49,759 nt of DNA from an uncultured Lachnospiraceae bacterium (GCA_947178145.1 CAMWXE010000038.1:1-49759), one strand, 5' to 3'; shown: positions 24,043-33,820, counted from the first letter of the stretch. Numbers and translations are program-made. The notes: generated by a model from the letters alone, not told the origin.

Positions 24043-24067
24043 GTCAGGCTGTTCCATGGCAGGTACA

Positions 24068-24094
24068 GGCCAAAAGGATTCAATCCTTTTGGCC
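24068..24094. terminator. Hairpin between convergent genes
   Basis: GGCCAAAAGG...CCTTTTGGCC around ATTCAAT, 26 bp after the AraC stop and 23 bp after the stop of the minus-strand GNAT gene. It could end both transcripts, although U tracts are short. Confidence 0.65.
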
Positions 24095-24116
24095 TCCTGA
24101 ATCCGGCGTATCTCAA

Positions 24117-25067
24117 TCATCTCAACTGCGTAATCCGCTCGTCAACCCTTCGCACCACACTGTTGGTGTACGCGGCAAAATATTTCAGCCAGAATCCGCG
24201 GGCTGTTGGATTGAAGCTTTCAAAGTTCACGCCAAGTCTGGTGCAGCCTTCTCTTTTCAGTATAGATATAGCAACATTCAATAAATTTTGATATAATCCC
24301 TTACCCCTGTGTTCCGGCAGGCAGTATGCACCTCTGATATGGCGATAGGTGTCTCCGGCTGCGGCAAACGTTTCGCCGCAAGCTGAGATTTTTAAGAAAG
24401 CACATATTTTACCGTTCTGCTTTGCCACAAAGTATCGTTCCCCTTCCTGTTTAGAGGATACCAGAAACTCCTCCTGTGTTTCGGGTCTGCGATTCATAAA
24501 AAAAGGACTCTCGCAGTAATGGCGATATAGCGCCAGATGGAGCGGATACACAAAATGACGTTCGTTTTTTGGCAATTCGGCAAAATCGTATCCCGCACAA
24601 GGCCTGCAGTCAATCAATTCCATCGGGCGAATGGCGTCTATACAGCGCAAACCGAAACCGTAGCAATAAAATTGCCGCTGAAGTTCTTCGTCATGGGCGT
24701 GTAAGCAGACTGCATGGGAAACGGCTCCGGTTCTTACCCATTTGGCCGCGGCTGCCTGATACATGGCGGCATAAACCTTTGGGCGGTTTTCAGAGACGGC
24801 TGCGTGTGCACCCATCGGGGAAAAAATCCCCCGCACGTTCGTGGCACGAAACGCATTGTCAAAGGGTTCATTACAGCACAGGAATCCTGTCATCTTTTGA
24901 TTTTCAAATGCAGCAACACCCAATCCGTTCTCAGCGAAAGCGTTTAAGTCAGGAATATCGCACACTTGCGGCAACGCTTTTACAAATTGCCGCTCATCAC
25001 GGTAGTTTGCAAGAGCAAGCGCCATTGCTTCTTTAATATGTTGTTTTTCAAAGTTTAAAATATTCAT
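24117..25067 (-). CDS. GNAT family N-acetyltransferase
   Basis: A 316-residue, two-domain GNAT protein. The C-terminal half has the acetyl-CoA motif YCLPEHRGKGLYQNLL and the following GVNFESFNPTARGFWLKYF. The N-terminal half (GLGVAAFENQKMTGFLCC) is a second GNAT-like fold. Acceptor unknown. GAGGAGAG is 6 nt before the ATG at 25067. Confidence 0.82.
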   Translation of the reverse strand: MNILNFEKQHIKEAMALALANYRDERQFVKALPQVCDIPDLNAFAENGLGVAAFENQKMTGFLCCNEPFDNAFRATNVRGIFSPMGAHAAVSENRPKVYAAMYQAAAAKWVRTGAVSHAVCLHAHDEELQRQFYCYGFGLRCIDAIRPMELIDCRPCAGYDFAELPKNERHFVYPLHLALYRHYCESPFFMNRRPETQEEFLVSSKQEGERYFVAKQNGKICAFLKISACGETFAAAGDTYRHIRGAYCLPEHRGKGLYQNLLNVAISILKREGCTRLGVNFESFNPTARGFWLKYFAAYTNSVVRRVDERITQLR

Positions 25068-25187
25068 TCAGATCTCTCCTCTTTGATGAACGGAGAGTTA
25101 TCGTATCGTCCCCCTCCGCGTTTGAATGTAAGGAACAATAATTTGCATAACACATCATCTCCTTTGCGTGAAAATATCTATCACAAA

Positions 25188-25210
25188 CACAAGGTAACCT
25201 TGTGTTTATA
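25188..25210. promoter_or_regulatory. 11-bp palindrome, possible operator
   Basis: AAACACAAGGT and ACCTTGTGTTT are exact complements with one A between, in the gap before the truncated regulator gene (25068-25390). MerR-type and XRE-type operators look like this. No other feature in the gap except a short non-start frame (GEDEVMIYQFNQ) that ends at about 25357 and may be gene debris. Confidence 0.45.
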
Positions 25211-25351
25211 TACATATGGTCATTATATTGCCGCCAGTTTATTTTGTCAATTCCGGCCTGCAGCGCTGTCCTCTCTTGTTCTGAATTTGTTACTGTGACG
25301 GCGAGGACGAAGTGATGATCTACCAGTTCAATCAGGCGCAGAAAGAGAATC

Positions 25352-25957
25352 CGCCATAACCTGCAAGCCAGGCAACTTCAGGTTGCGTCCGTCCGGGAAA
25401 AAGTAGTCGAGTTGTGCAATTTGTTTTCCTGCACTATGGACGAACTGGTGCGGGGGGACTTTAATCTGAACGAGGATGCCTACTCGGACATACGCACAGA
25501 GAACGTTATGGCGTTTGACTATGTAAAGTATGCAGTGTTTAGCAGGGAGCCCGAATCAGACGCCATCAATCATGTGAAAGGATGGGCGGAAGAACTGGGG
25601 ATAACAGAGCCTGTAATCATTGGTTGGAATTTTCCGTTTCTGTCGCAGGAGCAGGTCAATGTATTTCATATGCACGGTTATGAGGCGGCGCTGATCCTAA
25701 AAGATGACATGGCAATGAATGTGGAGGAAAAGCCGGAAGTCACTCATCAGGAAGAGCAGACTTACATTGCAATAGCAATCAGAAATCCAATGATCGAACC
25801 ATTTCGAATCATCCCCAATGCGTATGAAGTGCTGATGACACATATGAAAATTAACAAAATTCAGCAAAAACAGGACAAAAGGGTCATTGAGTGCTTTGAA
25901 AAAGAGTATGTGAAAGACGATATTGCTTATATGGACATCTATATAGCAGTAGAGTAG
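25352..25957 (+). pseudogene. Truncated XRE/GyrI-like regulator lacking HTH
   Basis: The frame reads EKVVELCNLFSCTMDELVRGD, the end of an XRE-type HTH regulator, then a linker, and a GyrI-like effector-binding domain (FDYVKYAVFSREPE, IIGWNFPFLSQEQ, HGYEAALIL). The N-terminal HTH of about 50 residues is absent; upstream sequence in frame is arginine-rich junk. The effector-binding domain looks intact to the stop at 25957. Either a pseudogene, or a TTG-started (25412) ligand-binding protein without DNA-binding capacity. Confidence 0.65.
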
Positions 25958-25965
25958 CAAAGTAC

Positions 25966-26032
25966 GCTGCCCCTGTTCTGCATTGAGCCATCCAGAACTT
26001 TTGGATTCGGTTCCTTGCAGGACAGGGGCAGC
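25966..26032. terminator. Long hairpin terminator between convergent genes
   Basis: GCTGCCCCTGTTCTGCA and TGCAGGACAGGGGCAGC pair over about 16 of 17 positions around a 33-nt loop. It lies 8 bp after the truncated regulator and 30 bp from the permease stop. Confidence 0.75.
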
Positions 26033-26061
26033 CGTATTTGATTAGGCACTAATAAATTATA

Positions 26062-28437
26062 TTACTGAGCATTAATCGTATCCACAATCGACATCGTGTG
26101 GATTTTCTGAATTGGCCCGCGCACCGCCAGAAATACGGAGAGAACGACAATCCCAAGAATGATACAGAGCTCGGAGACAGGCAGACTCCAGGGTTCATCC
26201 CAGCGGTAGGTCACCAGAAATTCAAACAATTTCCTGTTGAGTACCAACCCCAGGATCACACCCAGGATGCTGCCTGTCACCGCATAAGTCAGCGTCTCGG
26301 CGACAATCATCCTGGCAAGCTGCCTGTCGCTGAGCCCGATGGCGCGCAGGCCGCCATACTGTTTCATGCGCGCTTCAACACTCATGGCGATACAGTTGAT
26401 GACACTGCAGATCGTGACCATGGCGATCAGAAACAGAAATCCATAGAGAAACAGTTTATAAGAATAATTGGCGCCCAGCACACTCTGATTGCTCATGCGC
26501 TGATCAGAAAACATATATTCTGTACCAACTAAGGCACGAATTGCATCGACATCGGCATCATTGGCTGCTCCTGTGAGCTGGATATCGATAATCGTATAAT
26601 TTTCTTCTCCTGTAAATTGGCGGAAAGTATCTTCCGAGCAGATGATGATATCACCGTCTGGCGTGTTGAAAGGACATTCGGATACCATACCTGCAATCTT
26701 GATATCTGCAGACTGCCCATCAATCGAGAGCGTCACAGTGTCACCCGTCTGTATTTCAATATGATTATTGTACTGGGGGGACGATACGACCAGTCCGGTT
26801 CCAGGCTGGTTCTGCACATTCTCCAGAGAACCGTTCAACAGATATTTCTTCGCCCATTGAAATTGTTTCTCTTCATAGGAGATCAGCATTGCCGTATGCG
26901 CTCTGCCGTTTGTCACCGCAGGAAGGTCATAGGCAAACATTCTCCCATAGACCCTTTTGACAGCAGGGTTATTCTGTAAGGCCGGGAGCAGTGCGCGGTT
27001 CACATTACAGGTATTGTCCTGACTAATGACAGAGATATCCGGCGACCATGGACTGAGCACATTGATGCCATGTTCCATAAAGTCAATGGTGGTGGAGAAG
27101 GACAGAAACAGTATAATGCTCAACGCAAAGGAGCCCACCACCAGCAGGAAATTCTTGCGGTTCGCCCTGGCATGATGCATACCGAGTGCCGTATCCACTT
27201 TGCAGAAGGCAGTGTTTGCAGCCTTGCGCACAGGTGCGAGATTGTTTGCATTGCCTGTCACAGCGGCTAACGGAGATGCCTTGGAAGCCCTTTTGGCCGG
27301 TGCGCGCGACGCCAGCAGTACAGTCAGGACACCGATGAAAATTCCGGCGGCGATGCTGGGCAGACTGACTGCAAAGGCAGGCATGGTAACAAAGTACATA
27401 GGGCTCAAATAGCGCAGAACGGCGCACAGCACCCAGATTACCACCATGCCGGCAATTACACTCGCAGGAATGGCAAAGGTGCATAAGACAAGCGCTTCCA
27501 GGTGGACTAACCGTATAATCTGTCCCGGCGTAGCACCGATACAGCGCAGCATTCCGAAAAATTCCGTCCGCCCTGCGATATTGCTGTTTAAGCTGCTCGC
27601 AATCATGAGAATGCCCGCCAGCAGAACCAGCACCGATAAAATGCCAGCAGCCGCGTAAATCATCAGCATGAACATGTTTCCCTCATCACTCTGTCCGAGC
27701 AGTCCAAGCAGCATTGCCTGTTCGCCGACCTGCTCGCTGGATAGATGAAATTGTGTTTTAATATCGTTGATTGTTCGCCGGATGTTGTAATGATTGCGGA
27801 ATTGGACGAGGAAACAACTGTCATAGTCGTCGGGTTCCCCGTCCGTCACACCAGGGTAAAGATCGCGGAAAGCGTCAGTGTTCATAAATACAGCATAAAT
27901 ATCCTTGCGCATGACCATAGGTGGATTCGCAACAACACCGGATATTGTATAAGAGTATTCTGTTCCCGCTGCATCGCGGATAGTGAGCTGGCTTCCAATA
28001 TCAAGTCCAAGTTCTTTTTTCACGTTTTCGCTTATGAGCACCTCGTGCGCCGTCTCAGGATAAGCTCCCTCTGTGACACTATCCGCATAGATTTCTGTCA
28101 AAAGGGCTTTCTCACCGCCGCAGATAACGACGTCCTTGTCATTGATCGTGTACCCCATATCCAGACGGTAATTCAAAGTTCCATAGCAGGTAAGCGCCTT
28201 GACATCGGGGCGCGCAGCGATCAGCGCGGCGGTCTCATCGCTGATTTTGCTCAGCGCAATATGCCAGTTTCCATCCTCCTGTCTGGTCTTGATCAGCTGG
28301 CTTCGGATATACATATCCGCCATGCCAAAGATTGCAGTCACGAGAAAGACTGACAGGAAAATGCAGAAGACAGACATGCGGTTCTGCTTTCTGTGCGCTC
28401 TGGAGTAGAGTGGTATGAGTTCAAGATAATTTTTCAT
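26062..28437 (-). CDS. FtsX-like ABC transporter permease
   Basis: A 791-residue permease. One helix near residues 20-42, a large outside domain, three helices about residues 260-390, another about 430-460, a second outside domain, and three C-terminal helices (from about 665) give the double FtsX-domain arrangement seen in exporters or lipoprotein/peptide resistance systems. I start at ATG 28437 ([11 protein letters not shown]), with AAAGGAG 12 nt upstream, 17 bp inside the ATPase gene; longer starts are possible. It forms a transporter with the ATPase upstream and is regulated by the sensor/regulator pair in the same orientation. Confidence 0.87.
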   Translation of the reverse strand: MKNYLELIPLYSRAHRKQNRMSVFCIFLSVFLVTAIFGMADMYIRSQLIKTRQEDGNWHIALSKISDETAALIAARPDVKALTCYGTLNYRLDMGYTINDKDVVICGGEKALLTEIYADSVTEGAYPETAHEVLISENVKKELGLDIGSQLTIRDAAGTEYSYTISGVVANPPMVMRKDIYAVFMNTDAFRDLYPGVTDGEPDDYDSCFLVQFRNHYNIRRTINDIKTQFHLSSEQVGEQAMLLGLLGQSDEGNMFMLMIYAAAGILSVLVLLAGILMIASSLNSNIAGRTEFFGMLRCIGATPGQIIRLVHLEALVLCTFAIPASVIAGMVVIWVLCAVLRYLSPMYFVTMPAFAVSLPSIAAGIFIGVLTVLLASRAPAKRASKASPLAAVTGNANNLAPVRKAANTAFCKVDTALGMHHARANRKNFLLVVGSFALSIILFLSFSTTIDFMEHGINVLSPWSPDISVISQDNTCNVNRALLPALQNNPAVKRVYGRMFAYDLPAVTNGRAHTAMLISYEEKQFQWAKKYLLNGSLENVQNQPGTGLVVSSPQYNNHIEIQTGDTVTLSIDGQSADIKIAGMVSECPFNTPDGDIIICSEDTFRQFTGEENYTIIDIQLTGAANDADVDAIRALVGTEYMFSDQRMSNQSVLGANYSYKLFLYGFLFLIAMVTICSVINCIAMSVEARMKQYGGLRAIGLSDRQLARMIVAETLTYAVTGSILGVILGLVLNRKLFEFLVTYRWDEPWSLPVSELCIILGIVVLSVFLAVRGPIQKIHTMSIVDTINAQ

Positions 28438-29137
28438 CTCTGAAAGCATCTCCTTTCCCGTCCGTTCTGCCCAAATCGGTAAGCTTTCCGTCCGCCACGC
28501 GCAGCACACGGTCTGCAGCTGACGCCAGACTGTTATTGTGCGTTATCATCAGAATCGTCTGCTGATAACGTCTGGACGCCCTTATGAGCAGGTCGAGCAC
28601 TTCCTGCGAGTTTTTGCTGTCCAGATTGCCTGTCGGCTCATCGGCCAGGATCAGCTTTGGTCTGGTGATCAGGGCGCGGCCGATGGCAACACGCTGCTGC
28701 TGGCCGCCGGACAACTGTCTTGGCAGATGGCGGCGTCTGTCCTTAAGCCCCAGGATTTCCAAAATTTCCTCGACAACGGAAGGATCGGGTCTGCAGTAGT
28801 CAAGCAGGAGCGGAAAGATAATATTCTGCTCGACATTCAACTCTGCCACCAGCTGAAAAGACTGAAAGATAAACCCGATATTGCGCCTTCTGAATATTGT
28901 GCGTGCCTCCTCTTTCATTCCAAAAAGGTCATTCCCATCAATGAGAATGCTCCCGGAAGTGGGGGCGTCAAGGGCGCCGATGCAATTCAAAAGCGTGCTC
29001 TTGCCGGAGCCGGATTCGCCCACTACCGCGCAGAATTCTCCCTTATCGAGCGCAAAGGACACGTCCTTTAATGCGTGAACCTGCACTTCATCCCTGCCGT
29101 AAGTTTTACATAGATTGTGTACTTGTAAGATTTCCAT
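28421..29137 (-). CDS. ABC transporter ATP-binding protein
   Basis: A 238-residue ATPase of the LolD/MacB type with Walker [10 protein letters not shown] (about residues 37-45), Q-loop FIFQSFQL, signature [15 protein letters not shown], Walker [13 protein letters not shown] and H-loop MITHNN. It powers the adjacent permease. ATG 29137 is chosen because AAAGGAA lies 8 nt upstream. The first part of the operon that starts with this gene may be activated by the response regulator whose probable binding site lies at 29245-29258. Confidence 0.92.
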   Translation of the reverse strand: MEILQVHNLCKTYGRDEVQVHALKDVSFALDKGEFCAVVGESGSGKSTLLNCIGALDAPTSGSILIDGNDLFGMKEEARTIFRRRNIGFIFQSFQLVAELNVEQNIIFPLLLDYCRPDPSVVEEILEILGLKDRRRHLPRQLSGGQQQRVAIGRALITRPKLILADEPTGNLDSKNSQEVLDLLIRASRRYQQTILMITHNNSLASAADRVLRVADGKLTDLGRTDGKGDAFRDEKLS

Positions 29138-29244
29138 TTGTGATGTTCCTTTCTTAACATTTTGCATTCATTTGTTGTCTGCCTGCTTCGCGTTCGTTCC
29201 TTTTTATCTTATCAAGTGCATCTTACAATCAGATGAATTTAAGC

Positions 29245-29258
29245 TTACAGTTTTGTAA
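29245..29258 (-). promoter_or_regulatory. Bce-type response-regulator binding site
   Basis: TTACA-GTTT-TGTAA matches the TNACA-N4-TGTAA dyad reported for Bce-like regulators. It lies about 108 bp upstream of the ATPase start. The gap is 122 bp and overlaps the sensor-kinase stop region. Confidence 0.6.
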
Positions 29259-29259
29259 G

Positions 29260-30525
29260 TTATTTTTCGGCAGATTCCTGTACTGGCAGCAGCAGTGTGA
29301 ATGTCGTCCCTGCATGAGGCGCACTTTGCAAAGAAATCGTGCCGCCCTGACCTTCAATAATCGATTTTGCAAGCGGCAGTCCCAGACCGATGCCCTGTGT
29401 GTCCGATGACTGACTGCTCCGGTAAAAGCGCTTAAAGATATGATGGATATCTTCCGGGGCTATGCCGCTGCCATTATCAGAAATCCGGATCATTCCGGTG
29501 AACGGAGAGAGCTCCCATGTGATGCGGACAGTGCCATTGGCGCCCGTATGGTCCAGAGCGTTTTTGACAATGTTGCAGATTGCCTCACTTGTCCATGCTG
29601 CGTCACAGGAAATCGAATCTGTGTCTGAGCCTTCTACAAGGATTGTCTTATTCTCGCTGACAGCGCGGGTTGTCAATTCACTGACGGCGTGGGAAACCAA
29701 TTCGGTAAGGTTACAGATTTTTTTCTCAAACACGACGTTTCCGGTGTCCAGCCTTGTAATCTTGAGCATGGACTGGATTAACTGCTCCATGCGCTTTAGC
29801 GCCAGTCCTGTCTTGGCGGCAAAATTCTGTATGACAGCAGGTGCGTCATACTCGTTTTCCATGATTTCCTGATACATGGACAACGCCGCTAACGGAGTCT
29901 TTAGCTGATGGGAGATATCAGAGATTGTATTCCTCAGAAAAATTTTTGATTTCTGTTCCGTCTCGTTTTGTGCCTGCAGCATGGTTGCAAGCCGGTCCAC
30001 AGCGGAAAACAGCCGGTATACAGCGCCCTCACTGGTCTGCGGCAGACGATCCGCGTAGCAGCCGTCAATATAATTCTCAATGACAGCAGAGGCGCGGCGG
30101 TACAGATTTTCTCTATGATAAAGAAACCGGAGACTCACGCCAAGAAGGAGAAGACAGACAGGAAAAAGCACAGCCAATGCAGAACAGATGGCGCATTCCT
30201 GAAAGGATTGGAGATAAGGCAGGAATTGGGTCTCTAACGCCGGACGGATTCCGATTTTTTGGAGAAGCTCGAACCCTTTGTGGGAGCGCACGGTATCTGT
30301 GGCAGTGAGCGCTCTTGCAATCACATTTTCAGAGATTCCCTGCTCGATTAGCGAGGAGGCAATCGCTTCATCGTGAGACAGAAGCATGGTTTTGGCAGAA
30401 CCTGTCATACAAAAGCAGAACAGGACAGCGACTGTTAAGAGAACTAAAGTGTGTGCGAACAGAAAAGCGCAGTACCGCCGGATTGATTTATCCTGCATAA
30501 AACTAAGACATGTTGTGTCCATCAT
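29260..30525 (-). CDS. Sensor histidine kinase
   Basis: A kinase of about 421 residues: one helix near residues 16-40, an outside segment of about 85 residues, a second helix, a HAMP-like linker, then the H-box DISHQLKTPLAAL, N-box ICNIVKNALDHT, G1 DNGSGIAPED, F-box IFKRFYR and G2 GIGLGLPLAKS. The outside domain distinguishes it from BceS-type kinases. ATG 30525 (or 30522) follows GGGGAGGA; an earlier ATG at 30564 overlaps the regulator stop by 4 bp but has no ribosome site. It is encoded directly after the regulator. Confidence 0.9.
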   Translation of the reverse strand: MMDTTCLSFMQDKSIRRYCAFLFAHTLVLLTVAVLFCFCMTGSAKTMLLSHDEAIASSLIEQGISENVIARALTATDTVRSHKGFELLQKIGIRPALETQFLPYLQSFQECAICSALAVLFPVCLLLLGVSLRFLYHRENLYRRASAVIENYIDGCYADRLPQTSEGAVYRLFSAVDRLATMLQAQNETEQKSKIFLRNTISDISHQLKTPLAALSMYQEIMENEYDAPAVIQNFAAKTGLALKRMEQLIQSMLKITRLDTGNVVFEKKICNLTELVSHAVSELTTRAVSENKTILVEGSDTDSISCDAAWTSEAICNIVKNALDHTGANGTVRITWELSPFTGMIRISDNGSGIAPEDIHHIFKRFYRSSQSSDTQGIGLGLPLAKSIIEGQGGTISLQSAPHAGTTFTLLLPVQESAEK

Positions 30526-30560
30526 TTTTCCTCCCCATAAATGATTCCGCTTCGAACGGC

Positions 30561-31310
30561 TCATGGAATCCAGCGATAGCCAAATCCGCGCACAGTGATC
30601 AGATGTTTTGGCTGTGACGGATCGGACTCAATCTTCTCGCGGAGCCGTCGTATATATACGGACAGTGTGTTGTCGTCCACATAATCGCCCATATGATCCC
30701 ACAGCTCACTGAAAATAATGTCTCTCGTGACAACCCTGTCCGCGTTCCGCACGAGCAGGCAGAGCAGCCGGTACTCTGCACGCGTCAGGTCAAGGGGCTT
30801 ACCGTGCAATGTCGCACGGCTTGCCATGAGGTCAATCACAAGACTCCCAGAGAGCAGACAATTGTCAGCCTCTGTCTGAAGGGCACTTTTCTGCGCGGCT
30901 TCCTGTGATAGCGTTGTCCCTGCCTGTGTGCTGAAACGCGCGCGACGCAGCAGTGCCCGGATTCGGGAACAAAGTTCCCCAATCTTAAAAGGTTTTGTGA
31001 TATAGTCATCTCCGCCGCCGTCAAGACCGCGTATGACATTGACCTCCTCGTCCGATGCCGTGAGAAAAACAACCGGAATCCGGCTGTTTATTTCCCGTAC
31101 TTTTTCGCAGACTTTAAATCCCGTGCCGTCAGGCAGCGTCACATCGAGAAGCAGCAGGTCATACTGATTGATGCGGTCGATGCTGTGCAGTCGTTTCATC
31201 GCCTCGCCGACGGTGCGCACAGTCTCAACAGCAAAGCCATTTTTTTGTAAAGAGTACTCCAGACCGTCAATCAGGCTGATGTCGTCTTCTAAGAGCAGTA
31301 TTTTGCACAT
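30561..31310 (-). CDS. OmpR-family response regulator
   Basis: A 249-residue response regulator: receiver with E8/D9/D10, phospho-acceptor D56 in LLLLDVTLP, and ITKPF, an unusually long linker (about 125-150), then a winged-helix domain ending GFGYRWIP. First gene of the regulator-kinase-ATPase-permease module on the minus strand, so it most likely controls the ABC operon at 26062-29137 through the TTACA-N4-TGTAA dyad. Confidence 0.92.
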   Translation of the reverse strand: MCKILLLEDDISLIDGLEYSLQKNGFAVETVRTVGEAMKRLHSIDRINQYDLLLLDVTLPDGTGFKVCEKVREINSRIPVVFLTASDEEVNVIRGLDGGGDDYITKPFKIGELCSRIRALLRRARFSTQAGTTLSQEAAQKSALQTEADNCLLSGSLVIDLMASRATLHGKPLDLTRAEYRLLCLLVRNADRVVTRDIIFSELWDHMGDYVDDNTLSVYIRRLREKIESDPSQPKHLITVRGFGYRWIP

Positions 31311-31362
31311 ATAACACTTCCATCTATCTTTCTCTCAATCCATGCATGGTAAGAAACAGTGA

Positions 31363-31607
31363 TTATAATTATTGACAGCCATGGCTTTCCGCTCCTTCCA
31401 TGTTTTGGCCTTGAAGAATGTCACCCATTTGTCGATTTCATAGAGCCGGTCTTTATCAGTAGCCAGTTCTACATGGTTTCATTGTATCATAGATAGCTGT
31501 AGTTTGTCTGTATAAACCACATCATTCTTAATATTTTTCATCATGTAAGTAGCGTAAAATTCCAGCCTGTCAGGAAACAAATCAAAATCAAGAAAGCTGA
31601 TTTGGAT
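31363..31607 (-). pseudogene. Rpn-family PD-(D/E)XK nuclease/transposase remnant
   Basis: On the minus strand one frame gives IQISFLDFDLFPDRLEFYAT then YTDKLQLSMIQ, and another frame gives LATDKDRLYEIDKWVTFFKA then KTWKERKAMA. These are the middle and C-terminal landmarks of Rpn-type (PDDEXK transposase) proteins. The piece is about 80 residues with a frame change and no start, so it is dead. It fills the gap between two regulatory systems. Confidence 0.7.
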
Positions 31608-31630
31608 CACGGGAGTTGCGTTGAAAATAC

Positions 31631-32916
31631 CTAAAACTTCGCATACAGCATGATATGGAACAGGCCATTCTCGCAGTAGCAGCCTAAATTCCCTCCAATC
31701 TTATCCGAAAAAGCCTGCACACTCTGCATGCCAAAACCGTGATTTTTCCCTTTCTGGCTCTTGGGAAGGCCTGTTTCAGAGTCAAATACAATTTCCTTCT
31801 CATACTCGTTTTTCATATGAATCAGGAGATGCTCTTTCTCACAGCGGATTTTGACATCAATATATTTTTTTCGCTCCGAAAAGTCTTTCACGCAGTTGAT
31901 CGCATTGTCAAACAGATTCGCGACCACCATGGCAAACTCATAGCTGTCGACGGGAAGTTCCCTGGAAATGACGATATCCCGCTGCACTTCGACAGACAGC
32001 GAACACGCCTTTTCTATCATACAGGATAGCATTGTGTTGGCGACCATGTTACTGCAGTATCTTGTCACTCTGTTATCGTCCGTCACTGTGTTGGTGTGTG
32101 CTATGATCTTTTTAATCTCATCGTATTCGCCCTGTTCCAGCAGAGAGTCAATCATGCCGGAGTAATGACGCATATTATGCCGGAGTATCCGCAGGTTTTT
32201 CTCGGACTGTTCAACCAGGTAATATTGGTTTTCCAGGCTTCTGATGTAAGACTCCAAAATAAAATTCTGCCAGTATATCGCAGTCCGCTGGGATTCGCCT
32301 GACACAAACTGTAGTACGTTTACATACGAGACAAACATTGCGATAATGAACATGACAACGCCGGGAATACTTTCGGGATGGTCATCCAGAGTGTATGGAA
32401 AGAATGAAAAACAGGAAAATCCGCAGTAAAAAAACACAGGGATCAGGCAAAGTTTCCACCAGCTGTTCATCGACTCCGCTTTCTGGAAATGAACCCAGAT
32501 ATCCCTGATTTTGACATACAGAACAAACATAAGTGCGATGTGCGTTGCGATACAGCCGGCGATGCAGAGGTGCAAATTCCCCGTGAAGATATGTATGACA
32601 GCGGCCATAATGCTTCCGGCGATCACATAGTTGGAGGCGCTCAGACCGACAAACAGCGCCTTGCTGTCCCTACCTTTGGAGATAAATAGTCCTGTGAACT
32701 GCGTCATGGCAATCTGATAGACCGTCACCAGAAAATAGCACAGACGGCTGCCGGGAAAAATGTTAAATTTTAACACATTCGGAGCCGTTATCGCAAAAAA
32801 GGAAGCGATACAGATTGCTGCGGTCTTTTGTCTGGAATAGCGGGGGCAATAAACAGATACATAAACAGTGCCACAAAAATGTGGCTGATCGTATAGGAAA
32901 TATTTTTGTAATACAT
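31631..32916 (-). pseudogene. GHKL (AgrC-like) histidine kinase with C-run frameshift
   Basis: A membrane kinase with about six helices in its first 220 residues and a GHKL ATPase domain (RHNMRHYSGMID with acceptor His, NLFDNAINCVKD N-box, HGFGMQSV G-box). The natural start, ATG 32916 with GGGGGGCG upstream, reads MYYKNISYTISHIFVALFMY and is in a different frame from the body. Adding one C to the run of five (plus-strand G 32842-32846) joins both frames into exactly 429 codons. As it stands the gene would be broken or would need an alternative GTG start at about 32932 with a poor leader. Confidence 0.8.
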
Positions 32917-32931
32917 TGACTGCGCCCCCCA

Positions 32932-33667
32932 CTAATACTGTTCCGAGACAAATTTAAGATATTCCTTTTTTACATCGGCAGTTCTCGTCTTGCTGACCGG
33001 AATCCTTGCGCCGCTTTCCATAATGACATTCCATGGCGCCAGTTTGTCCACGTGATACAAATTGACGAGGAAGGATTTGTGAACCTGTACAAAGCTGCTG
33101 TTCTCCAGAATCTGCCGGGTTTCGTCATCAAAAGATTTTCGGATAAAGATGCTTTGGATGTGCTTTCCGTCCGTCAGACAGATATTGAGTGTCCTGGAAT
33201 AATTTTCAATGTACTCGATCCTGGAGCAGGGGATGGAGACCAGCCCTTCTTTTGTCTTTACTGTGTACACTGCATCTTTCGTCTTCCTGCAGATGCTGGA
33301 AACTGCATAATCCAATGCCCCAACAAACAGTTCTTCCCGGACGGGTTTTAGAAGATATCTCACAGCGCGCACACCGTAAGCCTCAAATGCAAAATCATCG
33401 GATGAAGTGACATAAATGATGACACTCCGCTCATTTGTATTTCGAATCAGAGCGCCGATGTCAATGCTGGTTTTTTTCAGACATAATCATGTCAAGAATA
33501 TAGATATCACTCTGCGTTTCCACTTGTATCTGATGGTACAATTCCGCAGAGTCCGTGTAATATTCCGTCTCAAGCCGTACACTTTTGTTTATCTCTCCGT
33601 ATTTTGTCAGCAGCCCTTTGATTTTTTCCAAATCGTCCATGCTGTCGTCACAGACTACAACCTCCAT
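32932..33667 (-). pseudogene. LytTR response regulator with A-run frameshift
   Basis: The receiver starts MEVVVCDDSMDDLEKI, with GAGGAG 7 nt before ATG 33667, and ends in frame 1 after MIMSEK. The continuation (IDIGALIRNTNERSVIIYVT, VRYLLKPV) and a LytTR DNA-binding domain (EYIENYSRTLNI, VQVHKSFLVNL, IPVSKT) are in another frame. The shift is in a run of seven A (plus-strand T 33471-33477); six A would give a whole 244-residue protein. It pairs with the kinase downstream, the usual quorum-type arrangement, and both are broken. Confidence 0.85.
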
Positions 33668-33757
33668 ATGTTTTCTCCTCACAAGTTTTGTCTGAAGATA
33701 GTATAACATAGGATTGACAAAGTTTCCAGTTCCGCCAGATTTTTGTCCAATCCCTCT

Positions 33758-33805
33758 TGACAAAGGTACGAAATCATACTATAGTATCAGGTATGATTTC
33801 GTACT
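33758..33805 (+). promoter_or_regulatory. MarR promoter with overlapping operator
   Basis: TTGACA (33758-33763), 17-bp spacer, TATAGT (33781-33786). A perfect 13-bp inverted repeat, GTACGAAATCATA (33767-33779) and TATGATTTCGTAC (33793-33805), surrounds the -10 box, so a bound repressor would block polymerase. It is immediately upstream of the MarR gene, suggesting self-repression. Confidence 0.85.
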
Positions 33806-33820
33806 TTAAGGAGGTTCAAA

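Noticed and set aside
27745..28353. Plus-strand frame of about 200 residues within the permease gene
   Set aside because: Opposite strand of a clear FtsX-type permease, with no family features or ribosome site.
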